64,000 nt of DNA. Source: Cucumis sativus (lineage: Eukaryota; Streptophyta; Magnoliopsida; Cucurbitales; Cucurbitaceae). The stretch lies in assembly GCF_000004075.3 (NCBI RefSeq), contig NC_026658.2, forward strand, positions 9,424,001 to 9,488,000. The letters are read 5' to 3'. The number at the start of each line of letters is the position of its first letter. Position 1 is the stretch's first letter. The position numbers and the translations under genes are program-made. The notes under the pieces were generated by a model. The model did no database searches, was not told the DNA's origin, and worked only from the letters and a program-made list of their open reading frames with translations. This document shows positions 23,181 to 35,200 of this stretch, in pieces.

Positions 23181-25226
23181 ATTCTGTTTTTTTAGTGCTC
23201 ATCTGGAACTTGAGGGGGTTAGGATGAAAAACAGTATTATTGAAGGATCAAGACAATTTGAGTTGTCCTTTTTTTTTGGTCCTTAGATACTCGATCAAAC
23301 TACAATTTAAGTTCAACACACCATTTAATATCTGTTGATCACATCGTTTTAGATCTTCTATTGGGTTTTTACTTCTTGGTAAGTTAGGTGTGTATTTTTT
23401 TTTTCTTTTATTATTTTAGTTATTTATTCATTTATTCTAGGTGGGTTGGCTTCATGTGTCTAGATGATTTCAAGGAGAAATTTATTACTTTTTTTGGACT
23501 GAACATAATTGAGAAAGCATAAATTAAGGTTGGCCTATTTTGCCAATTTGCTGTCAACAAATTTAGTTTACTCTAAATTTCTAGTTTTGACCTTTGAACT
23601 TTATGTTCATTTGGTAATAATTATGTGAAGTTTTGAAATTACATTTCAATCCCTCCAATTTTAACAAAGTACTCTTAGTTAAAATTTTAAGGTTGAATTA
23701 CATGTATAGACTAGTTTTGTTATTGAACTTTTATATTTATACTTAATAAGTTATTGAATTTTAAAAAGAGCTTTCAACTTTGAGTCTAACAAACCTTCTA
23801 AATTTTAAATATGTTAAGTACTTCTTTAACATTTGATGTGTTTGATAGAGCACGATTGATATGTTACTAATTTAACATTTAACAATTTATTAAGCATAAA
23901 ATTGAATTTTATGTCTAATATGACATTGAATAATCTTTATATTTAATTGTGTTAAGCCTTTGTTTAGGATCTCGATGGAATTAGGTACGAGAATGAGTTA
24001 CGATTCCTTTTGAAGAATTTACTTGGATTCAAAATTGAAATGAAATGCTTACATTTGAAACTAGGACAAAATTAAATAATTAATGGAATATCATTTTATA
24101 TTTCTAACCAACTAAAATGCATTAATGTGAATTAAAATACTATATTTTTATTTGATTACTGGCTCAAATTTTTATTTTTACTTGCCTAATCAAATTTTTG
24201 TACTTGAAATTTGGAAATATGTTAAATGACGAAAGTTCTATTATAGTAGTAATCTATCTTAGTTCGTTGATTCATTTTGCTATATTTCAAAATAGTACAA
24301 TAAAGATAAATTATTTTAAATCTCCGTTTAGTTATTGATTCACTCATATACAATAGTGAAAGAATTTTTTTTGGGTGAAGTTTTGGACAGTTACAAATTT
24401 AAATTTAATTTAATAAGATGACATAATCTTAGTTTTATTCATATTTAGGGTAGATTGTGCAACACAAACTATGAGGTTAAAAAGAGAAAAAAAATTAGAA
24501 GTTGAAACAAGAGCAAACGCAATAATACGTAGAGTAATTATGATTGAAATAAACTATGCAGGGAGTTTGAGAAGATGAACGAGAAGGTGGATAGTAGAAT
24601 GAGTAAGAACTGGAATGAGAGCAAGCTTTAGGAGTCTCATTCATATCTTCACAACGAAGGAATTTCACAAAATCAAAAGACAATTTGTTGATTTGGTTTT
24701 TATTTTTTGTTGTTTACTCCATGATTATATCTCCAACAAAACACTTGGCGACTTGGCGAAGGTGATGAGTTAGGTGATGCCACAATTGGCCCATAATTGT
24801 GCATTCCTTAACCAATCACTATATCCCTTATCATAAACTAACAATCCTATCAAATTTGATTCTAATTATAGGTTTCGTACAAAATAATGATGAATTTAAA
24901 TTAAATACGAGAATTGAATTCTTAAATTGAGACTTCATATTTTATTCTCATTTCTCATTTTTATTTTGATAAATACCTACCAGATAAGAATGCAAAGTAC
25001 GGGAAAGAAATTACAAAAATACAAAAATCTTAACAAAGAAAAATAAGTATCAAACCCGTATGAGTAATTTACTCCAAGATTTAAAACCTTCAAGAAATAA
25101 TTTGAGTTACAAAATAGCAGTTTATTCTTTCATTTAGCCAAAACATGACAGTGTACAACACATCCCTCTTCTCTATAAGTAAGATCAAAAAGAGAACTTT
25201 GAAAACTCTAATTCTCACTCCAAAAT

Positions 25227-28200
25227 TCACATTAGTATTCCCTCAACATTGTTAAGCGCTTTCTTGATAAGCTTAAACTTCTCTGCATTAACTTTACTAG
25301 TTTTAATCATGTACTCTTTAATGAAGAACAACATACCACTTCGAAGAGGTTCGAGCTCAGGGTTAACAGCAACTCGAGTGAACACGTTCCATATCAGCTT
25401 GTCAGGACGTTCAAAAATTGCATCAAACAGCATACGAAAATGCATGATTCTCTTTGCAGTTAGCAGCCTAATATCACTCAAATCTACTGACTTCAAGACA
25501 GCAAGTGAGAGAGTAAAAGAGGTGATCATCTCGGCGACAAACTTCGCAAGATTCATCGACCTGATAAGTTGCATCGTATCCAGTTCTTTGAATTGATCCC
25601 ACAAGCAATACTGTGAAGATGAGGTGTGGCGTAGTTAGAAGATGGTACTTTCGCAACCGTATCTAAAGTTTCATTAACCAAACTGAGTACAGACCAAAGA
25701 GGCAAAGAACTTACCTGTAATGTAAACTTGTGGTTCTTTTCATGCTCACACAATTTGGAAGCTAGAACAGTGTAGTACTTGTTAAACACTTTCTCTTGTA
25801 AACAACAGTCCACAAGAACCCTCATGATCTCCCGGTCCTGTAGACGACATGGAGATGGTAAGCACAATAAGAGGTATGATTTGGAGGTAGGGTGAAGAAA
25901 ATTTACAAAATTCCACCAACCTGCTTTCCAGATAAATCCAACCTAATTAGCTTCTCAAATGCATCAACGTAGTCCTCTCCACTCATTATAATACAAAATA
26001 TCGCTTTCCTAGCATCTGTATTCATTCTTTGTGCAGCTGCAAGCTGAAGCATTTTTTGAGCTTCAAGTACCTCTTTATCAATAGTGTTGGCAAACTCTTC
26101 AACGTTATCTGATGTCGTTGACAAATCCCCAGACAACCACCACTGCCCCTTCTTGTCAGGATCAAGCAACTTGTTCCATTTGATCCCTCTAATTATTATA
26201 TCATCTACTCCTAACTGAAAATAATAATTGAAGAATGAGGCTTAAAAAAAGGTCAGATTTCAATCACACTCAACAATGCAAGGTTAGGTAGTTCAAGCAT
26301 AGAATCCCACTTTTTGTTTAACTATCGATGAGTTGGCCTAATAGCATTACAACATGCAAAAAGTAAGAAACATTTTTGGGAGAATAAAAGTCATCATGAC
26401 TACTTGACTAAGATTTTTTTTTCATATCCGTGAGTGTCCAAGCCTGCTTACGCACACTTCAACTAATCTCACGGGACAACCCACCTGACCCTACAACATT
26501 TGGGTGTCAAGAAAACCCAGAAGAAATTAATTCCTAGGTAGGTGGCCACCATGCCATGACCTCTTAGTTATTGACCTTTTTACGACTAGGTCAACCCATG
26601 ATGGTTACTACTTGACTAAGATATTAAAAATGTTTCATGCGCTCAAAAAGAGACTAATTGAAAATCTTTCACTGTCCTTGCATTAGACCTACAAAAAATT
26701 ATCCAACTTGACCTTTCAAGTGAACAAGTCTGCTTTTGAAGTAAAATGTTTACTCTATAAAGAGCAATTATCTAGCAAATTAAGATCTACGCACTACAAA
26801 ATAATGTAACCACAAACATGCAATGCTAGCCAATGAAATAGAATAAGGTAGACCTTCTGTAGCCATTTCTTTATCCTTGTATGGTGGGCTGGATCATCCT
26901 TAGATCTTTTCTTGTTATTCTTGATGTCACATATAGTCTCCAGCATGAACTCCATCTGCATGCATCCACGTTGTAATATTAGAAAATCAAAATTTTAAAA
27001 ATTTAAAAACTCAGCAAATGAAATACTACTTATAGAGACTCACTCTCTTCCCATTGATATTTTGTAGACCATCTCCAGAAGCTGCCTTTAGCTCATTAAC
27101 CTTACTTTGAACACTGACAATAAAACTCTTCATTGCAGTGGGATCATCAGCCCTTATTTTCATTCCACAACCTACCAAATTAGAGACGATTTAAGTTATA
27201 TATCAACTTCCCATGACCATCAATTTGTTGTAATATATTAAGAGTTCAAGACCAATAATTTTGTTAGAATATAAAAGAATTGAGAAGCTAAGAATATTCA
27301 ACCCATGATATGAACATCCATCAACGATATAATAGTCAAATTCAATATTTGAAAGTGAACAACCATCTAAGTCAGCAGCCTTTGTTATTGACAAAATTTA
27401 TGAACTACTAAATATCCATCACAAGTGGTTCGATCTTTTCTTTTTTTTTTTTGAAAAAGAAACATCACCGGTGGTTAAATCCAAGCACAACTTTTAACAT
27501 AATGCACAGCCCTGAGTCTGCTAATGTTCAGGAAATATCTAGGAACGATTAGAAAAAGGGATAATGAATTTAGAATATATTTAACATCTTGACATTTAAA
27601 CAAGACAAAATTCCAATTTAAAGAGAAACTCTAGTAGTGGATTAACAAGGAGATGGTGCTATATCTAAACATATCAAGCTTGAAATCAACTTACATTGTA
27701 AAACTGTCAGGATGGTGGATACATCAATTTCTGTCAACCGCTTGCTCAGTATAATTAGAAAATCATAGATCAGATCACTGAAAAGTATTTAGAAAAAATG
27801 CTTATTAGAAAGACGTGCACGCTGATGGGAACCGTATGTATTATGAAGTAATCTTTTAAAATAGTATCTAGTCAATGACTTTACATGTAGGGAATTCTGC
27901 TCTTCTGTATCTTGTCTTTCAAAGATGCACAGAAGTCTCTCTCTATTTACTCACTATAATTTTCCTGCCTCTTTCTTTCTTAGCCTCTCTTTTTATTACC
28001 ATAGCACTAACGGTACCAGCTAACTTCTTAACTTCCTGACTAACTGTTAACTAACTTCTTAACTTCCTGACGAACTGTATTGGCTAACAGTCTACTAACT
28101 AACTTTCTTTCTTCTATTATATTGGTATATGATGGGAGGTCTATCACATGCATCCAGTATAATGAAATAGATTATACAAACTAAAACACACAATTATCTG

Positions 28201-29866
28201 ATATTTGAAAAACAAACAAAAAGAAAAAAAAATCGTGAATAATACATAATGTGTGGATATATGTACTTACCTGGCGCAAACCCCAAATACACATAAATAG
28301 GAAAGCAATAGTGTAAGGTTCCGCAAAGAAAGATTATCTTCATTGAGGTATTCATCCTGAAAAAAAAGTATTTATCACTTTAGTAGAGGTCTCTACAGCC
28401 ATGCAAAACCAAATAATTAAATGATGTATTTAGCAGGCAAGCTCACCTCAAATGTTTTAGCAAGGGAAGCCATGAGCCTTGCGCTAAAGTCAGTACCAAC
28501 CAAACAACCCATGCCTGCAACAAAAGAGGCAAATACAGCAGCATACCTTGAACAAGAAGAAACAAACAAACAAAGGAGTTTGTCAAAAGTTAGAGAAACC
28601 CAAAAAACAAACGGTCAACATGTTATCATTATACAAAGTTTCAAATTTGACCAATTCAGCAGAAACTCCTCAACATTGTGTCAACCAATGTTCTTAACTA
28701 TAATAAAAAAGTTATAGTGAAGTGATGAATGAGAAGTTAAATATAAAACTTTTATCAAAATAAAATCTAACTATATATTTTAAAAAAGAAAAGGATTCAA
28801 CATATATAAACAACAATAGATAGAAGTGCCAAATAAAAATATAAAACAACACTTAACTGTTCATTGCCTCGAGGACCACGTGAACAAGATGCCAGAATCT
28901 CATCACCAATAATTTGAGAAGCAATGCTGCGAGAAATAGACTGCAAATTGATACAACACAATAGATTCACTGACGAGCTTAGATCAAATAGAGACTAGAT
29001 ACCATTGATCACAAGTTACAAGCGCTCAGTAAGGCTGTAATAGACATTCAAGAAACATAGGTAACGAGATAGTTAGAAGATAACATCATACATGAAAAAC
29101 CGTAGACATTTCCCCTGTAACCGATTCGATATTTGATTCAGAGAGCCTATTTAGAAGACCTGATGAAAAATCAATACAACGCAAATTACATCCAAATTAA
29201 AAAACAAGAAAGGGGAAAAAAATGAACGCATAATCATACAACCTCCACACCTCGAACACGCCGACGGAGTTGAGTATGATCTTCAGGCTCAGCTCCTTTT
29301 TGCAATCTCAAGTAAGGAGCAACATATTTTTGAGCTTTGGGAGGAACTTTATCCACTGCAGCCTCTACACAATGTGATTCCACAGGCATAGATTCATCAC
29401 CAGCGGAATCCTCTGTCACTACATCGTCAAGTTTTTCAGATATCCTCTTCTTCTTCTTACGTTTCTTATTTTTCTTTGAAGCATTTTCCTCCTCAACAAC
29501 AGTAGTTAACTCACTCTCCATATCTAGGGCTTGATCTAATGATTTCCTTCTGTTCCCCTTTTTACCTAATGGATTTTTCTTAGTTTCCTCAACAGCGCAC
29601 TCCTCAGAAAACTGCAATACTTCCTCCCCAGGGAAATCAACAATGGAAGGGATTCCTTCAAATAACACATTGATACCATCATCCACTCCCCTTAACTTCC
29701 CAGCCTTGACCTTCAATTTCTTTGCAAGCTTTCGTTCCAATTCCAAGTCCTCCTCAGCAGATAACCCAGGGTTTCGCGTGCCCGTTTCCATATCCAAATA
29801 CTCCTCGAATTTCGTTTTTCCCTTGTACTTGGTCCGAGACCGGTGCTTCGCATCCTCCTTCCCCAT
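25227..29866 (-). CDS. MIF4G and MA3 domain nucleolar protein, NOM1/SGD1 type (688 aa)
   Basis: Eleven exons (minus): 29866-29251, 29159-29092, 28940-28858, 28546-28447, 28356-28271, 27777-27695, 27171-27044, 26955-26854, 26214-25921, 25837-25715, 25610-25227; 689 codons in frame. The first ~205 residues are charged and lysine-rich (ASKKNKKRKKKKRISEK), as expected for nucleolar targeting. KYVAPYLRLQK precedes a MIF4G domain (about 207-395). An MA3 domain follows from about 488 (TDARKAIFCIIMSGEDYVDAF, then the LCEHEKNHKFTLQ block). In yeast and animals this family (Sgd1/NOM1) binds eIF4A-like helicase for small-subunit ribosome biogenesis; the same role is inferred. The length is somewhat below my memory of plant homologues, so a short exon could be missed. 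Intron 8 carries a SINE. Confidence 0.9.
26415..26606 (-). mobile_element. Au-type SINE in an intron of the MIF4G gene
   Basis: Perfect 16-bp target-site duplication ACTACTTGACTAAGAT (26399-26414 and 26607-26622). The body matches the 20904-21113 element through TAGGAATTAATTTCTT.., the ACCCAAATGTTGTAGGGTCAG block and a GGACACTCACGGATAT end followed by a poly-A tail on the minus strand. The box-B region is partly deleted compared with the other copy. Confidence 0.85.
28019..28092. repeat. Direct duplication with CTAACTTCTTAACTTCCTGA
   Basis: The 20-mer occurs twice (from about 28020 and 28052), followed by CTAACTG / CGAACTG, inside an intron of the MIF4G gene. It looks like a local slippage duplication in non-coding DNA. 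Confidence 0.6.
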
Positions 29867-29974
29867 TCCCCCTTGCTTCCTGTTTACACTACCGGCGAAG
29901 ACACAGTTTCAGTTATGAAATTGGGGTATTTGAAAAGGCAAATGAAACCAATTTTGAGGTGAAGAAAAAAGATG

Positions 29975-30004
29975 AAAAGAGAGAGAGAGAGAGAGAGAGA
30001 GAGA
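29975..30004 (+). repeat. (GA)n microsatellite in the MIF4G gene 5' region
   Basis: A run of GA dinucleotides about 110 bases upstream of the ATG; it reads as a CT-rich patch in the direction of transcription, a common 5' UTR or promoter feature in plants. Confidence 0.8.
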
Positions 30005-30179
30005 AGCGGCGTCGGTGAGTAAGGGGGATAGAGAAGAAGGGTGATGAAGAGGGTGGTGACTGGTGCCCGGTGGGTGGAGGGGTTTAGGAAAGGGGTTTTT
30101 GCGGAGAAGGGGATGACTCTTCCGAAGGCCGAATTGAGATTTAGACTAACAGTGCCCTCCCGCTCGTTGTCCATCTATT

Positions 30180-32221
30180 TTCCATCCAATTTTATGATTA
30201 ATAATTAAATATATAACTTTATTTTATAAATTTTATAAAAATATATTAATTATAGATCTTTACACTTTGCTTTATTTATAATCTTTTTAAAATGTTACTA
30301 TATATATATCATAATATTTTAAATCTAATTACTATATTTGTAATAAAATTTGACAATTTTGGTTGCAATAAAGTTTTTTATATTTTGAAGTTTTATTAAT
30401 GATTAGCGTGAAAGTTAAATGTGGCATTGATACAATCCTTTATAGGAGCACTATAGCTTATTTCTTTTTATTCTTTAGAGAGTGTAAAACGAAGAATTTT
30501 AATTGTGGTTCAAGATCTTGAGTACCTTTTGTTTAAACATACATGATATTGCTCAATCTTTTGAACCATATACCAAAATCGTTGTATCATTAAACTCTTC
30601 AATTTTATATTTTGTTGATGCCATTTTTAAAATTCCTTCCTAATCTTTCAAAGTGTTTCTTTTTTCGAATCTCTATAACTTTGATACCAATTAATTATTA
30701 TTGTATCATCAATTTCTAACTACTATATCTCTTGCACTTATGTGTTTTCAATAATAACCTAAATCCTAGCTTTTGCACTCATTTGTTGTCAATAATCTAA
30801 TCTAAACTTGTAGGTTGTAAAGTTTCAGTTTAAGCCTCTTGAGCAAAATGGAATGGAGAAGAATAATAGATAGAAGAAAGGTTTAGATATCATGTTTTTA
30901 GATACTTACATGGCTTTCATGACATTTAAAAATGAATAATAGAAGCAAAACATATTTTATAAAATATTCTTTACTTTCAAATCTCAAATGTTAATTTTTT
31001 AATTCTATATTTGTTTAAATATTAAATTTACTCGTTATTGCTAATACTTCGATCCAAATTCTATAAAAACATATTCACATATTATATTTTCTTCTTACGT
31101 GAAAATTAATATTATTGTTATTTAAACTAATTTGATTAAATTTTTTTTGAAAATACTAAATTTAATATTTATTAAAAGTATAGAAACTAAAATGAAACAT
31201 TTGAGAGAGTAGAAAGCACAATAACCAAAATAGTATCTAAGCATTGTTTTTATAAAAAAAAATTAAAGAAACATCCATCGACAACTATATTTATCTATGT
31301 TTCATCTACATTTCCATAAGAATGGAGCCTTGACATTTTTTTCTTACATCTAGATTATAAAAGAGTCTACGAGTTTTACACTTTGTGTAAAGGATGTTCA
31401 TGAAGTTTCAAAAGTTTAAAAGGGAGCTTAGTTCCTTTATTAGTTTTCAATGAAAACTCTTCAAGTTTGTTTCAAAAGTATACATAAACTTTCAAAAGTT
31501 TCAAAAATACATTTTAGCTCAATAAAAGTTTCAAAAATACATTTTAACTTAATAAAAGTTTCAATTCTTAACCTACACAAATTTTCTCAACAACTAAAAT
31601 AAATAAAACAAAATGTCAAGCTAAACCATAAAATTTCACAAAACTCCAAAATTAAAGTCCCCTCTTAAAACATACCATAATGATAAAGTAGTCATTTAAA
31701 AAAGGTATTTTGGCTATTATGGCACACTCAACTGCTAATGTACAATTTTGTAAAAATATTAAACTCATTTGGTACTTCATTTGACAAGAAAAAGATAGAC
31801 AAAAAAATAAAATACGGTACTAACGATTTCTGTTTATAGATTTTTTTTTAATTTAAAAGTATTTTTTAAACTTTTGAAATTTTAACTGTACTTTTTACTC
31901 AATACACTAGAGATTTTGACGTAGCGGAGTGTAAGTGTATTTTTAAACTCGTATATGAAAAAGTTAGTCATACAACATAATTGCATTTTTGAAACTTCAT
32001 ACAAAGTACTAACGGTTGATCTAAAAGTGTAAATTTCACTTTGCCATATATTAAAATTTAGCATTTCTTTTAAGAAGAAAAGCAAAGTTTAATTTTCTTG
32101 CTTTTTATCTCTCTCACGCTCTGTCGAGTGATTCTTTCTTTCAAATTGCTTCCAACCTCCAACCTCTACAACTTCCTCTCTATCTCTACAAGAAATTCGC
32201 CAAATTCTTCAATCATTAGCT
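30180..32221. other. Intergenic spacer between divergent genes
   Basis: AT-rich, no gene recognised. The last ~120 bases before 32222 are pyrimidine-rich (CTCTCTATCTCTACAAG), consistent with a 5' UTR of the downstream gene. A short direct repeat of TTTCAAAAATACATTTTA(G/A)CT lies at about 31498 and 31529. Confidence 0.5.
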
Positions 32222-35200
32222 ATGCAGGTAACAGATCATTCAATTTCCATTACTTTCTTCAACTTTTGCTTCTCTGATTTCCATTATCAACTTCAATTGA
32301 TTTCTTCTCTTCAGTCTCAGACTCGGACGGTTCAAGTCAAGCACGTTTCGAATCTAGCTACTGAGAGGGAGATAAACGAGTTCTTCTCCTTCTCTGGACA
32401 AATTGAACGCATTGAGATTCAATGGTAGCTCATTAACTCTGTGTTACTCTGAACTGAATTGCAAACAGAAGTTGATTATGATTCCCTTCTCTATGCGGTT
32501 GATTTCGTTATTGTAGGTTTCTTATTAAATGTAGGTTGCAATTAATAAGCATGAGGCTTGTAAACTCGTAATACTAGCTTCCTAGTAATTAAGGAATCCC
32601 TTGCTGAGTTTTGAAAAATGGTAGAAATGTAATTGTCGAACTTATGGTTTCAACCACTATAAAAGGAGGAAATGCCTTTAGTTTGAAATTGTCCCAGTTA
32701 TAAAGATACACTTTAAGTTTGAGTATGCTAACTCTTGTTAAATTCTCTTCTGTTTTATCTTCTCTAGTTTGAGAGTGAACTTAAAGGGTGTGAGTACTGA
32801 GTAGTATGAAAATTTTGAAAGAGTGCTCTTGGAATTGGGATCGGATAGAGGATTATTCAACATGATTGTAACAAGTTTTTGTATGGTGAATTTCTTTTTG
32901 GAATCATGGTTTTTCTCTGGTTTGGAGGATGTTTTTTTACGCTAATTCTTGTGTTCCCAGTTTTATTGCTTTCTTTTAGTTTCTCTATTATTATTTTTTT
33001 CTTGCTTATTCATGCGGTAGTCTTGGGAAGCTTTTCCCAACAATATAATTTTTGAGCCAACCTCACTCTTGAGAAGATAAGAAGGGTCTGATGGATTGTA
33101 ACTTGTATTTATCTTTACTTTACCACTGTGATGCAGTGTTGAGTAAGCAATTGCTTGAGTGTTATTCTAATTTATTCTTGTTGGTGCAGTGAACAAGGGG
33201 ATTCCAGGACTGCGTTCGTCACATTTAGAGATCCCAAAGCTCTTGAAATTGCCTTGCTATTATCGGTATTTTATTATCTCAATTCTCTTTCATATCCACG
33301 AAGTCATTATCATGTTGAGCTTGTGGTTTTGCAATGAATGTCAGAAGTTTGGTTCATGTTGGTCTACATTTGGCTGTAAATACCTTCTTATTTAATATGT
33401 GTTGTTTTTAAGTGTCCAGTTAGTTCTATATCATCTTTAGTTTTCCCCCCTTCATTTTTCTTCCATTAATTTTGATTGAATTGAAAAGTGGTGGATGAGT
33501 GTCATCTTGATTTTTTCCCCTTTCCTTTTCCTAATGAAATACATTTTTTCAGAAAAAAGATTTTCTACTCGTAACCTCAAACATAACAGGAGGAACTTTT
33601 TTATAGCTGTAAATGTAATATACGCTGTTTTAGTAGAAGTTCCTCTGTTTTTGTATTTTGTCTGTCTGATCACCACCTTAGTCTTTCTAATAATAATAAT
33701 AAGAAGAAAAATTATTTTAAATGACAAAGCTTCTAAAAATATTTACAAATATAGCAAAATATTAGATCTATATGTGATAGATCACAATAGACTAAGATAG
33801 ATTACTATCTATGTCTATGATGATACAGTAGACATGGACACAGATAGAAGTTTATCTTGCATGTTTCTAGAAAAATAGGGAACCGATACTTTTTCTTTGC
33901 ATGATCATTGCTTTACTCAATAATGGAATTATTTAATATTTTCCTTTTCATCGTGCAATAGTGGAAATAGACCTCTTTTTCTTCTTATCTTGTCAATGCC
34001 ATAAGCTACTGTAAACAATTTCAATCATTTATTTATATGCCATTCAGGGAGCGACAATTGTAGATCAGATTGTGAGCATATCTCCTGTTGAAAATCATGT
34101 ACCAAGAAGAGAAATGCAGGTACTATTCTTATATTTGAATATGTTTCAAGGCTCGCCTAGTTGTTTATTCTATATTCAATATTTTAAATTTACTATGTTT
34201 GCTGGAAGTACGGGTTGTGGACAATGCTGCTGCATGTCTTACACCTACAGAAAATAATTTTCCTAGCACTGAGGTAAATGTGTTGACCCCACTCTATGAA
34301 TATCAAGTAGCATTTGAGTAGCATTTCGTTCCCATTGATAATATACTTGTTGGAATGCTTTGAATTTGTTATTTGGCGCGTCAAATGACCAATTACAGAG
34401 GCACCTCTTTAACTGTAATTTGAATTATTCTATCAAATAATAAATTCCCTCCCTCTCTTCTTGGACATAGCCTATCACATTGTTCGCGAACCATGTAAAT
34501 CTATAAGTCGTTTCTCTATTGTTTACGTTTTGTCAATTGCATAACAATACTATCAAAGAAAAACCAAGAGGCTGAAGAGTTTCATCAAATGAAAAAGTTT
34601 AGGACTTGTTTCTTGTTTACTGTCTTTCGATTTTCTTAAATTGATGTAGATGGATGAAAACTGAAAAGTAAAACCTCCCTTTAGTGCCTGTCTGTCCTGA
34701 ACCTCATTACACTTCTATAACTAGGGTGAAGAGCTGGTGAAACAGTTTCACACTTTTAGTTTTCATGCGGATGGTGAAAGAGTTCCTTGGTTTATTTAAC
34801 TATACAAGTGGATGGTGAGGCACCTTATCTTTTTTCCACCTTAAATCTTTTGATGTTTCAGGATTCTGGAAGCCAGTCTAGCAGTGGAAAAATGTATGTT
34901 AATAGAGCGCAAGAAGTAGTTGCAAATGTGCTTGCTAAGGGTTCAGCAATCGGACAAGATGCCATGAACAAAGCAAAGGCATTTGACGAAAAGCATCAGC
35001 TAACAGCTAATGCATCTGCAAAGGTATTGTCCTTTGACAGAAGAGTTGGGCTGACAGAGAAATTGACGGTTGGGATATCAGTGGTTAACGAGAAAGTCAA
35101 GTCTGTCGATCAAAATCTTCACGTTTCAGATAAAACAAGGGCTGCAATCTTTGCAGCTGAGAGGAAACTCAATGACACAGGATCTGCTGTTAAAACAAGC

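Larger units (their letters stand above)
22337..25226. other. Intergenic spacer between two convergent genes
   Basis: The 3' UTR of the FIP2-type gene and that of the MIF4G gene meet here. It contains a MITE-like repeat (22745-22925), a 7-bp microsatellite (23151-23180) and AT-rich text. No additional gene recognised on either strand. Confidence 0.5.

Noticed and set aside
29722-30018. Plus-strand ORF opposite the MIF4G gene start
   Set aside because: Antisense of the lysine-rich first exon and of the GA microsatellite; no family features.
30665-30700. Minus-strand TGGTATCAAAG resembling a retrotransposon primer-binding site
   Set aside because: Differs from the usual TGGTATCAGAGC and no LTR edge or coding domain lies beside it.
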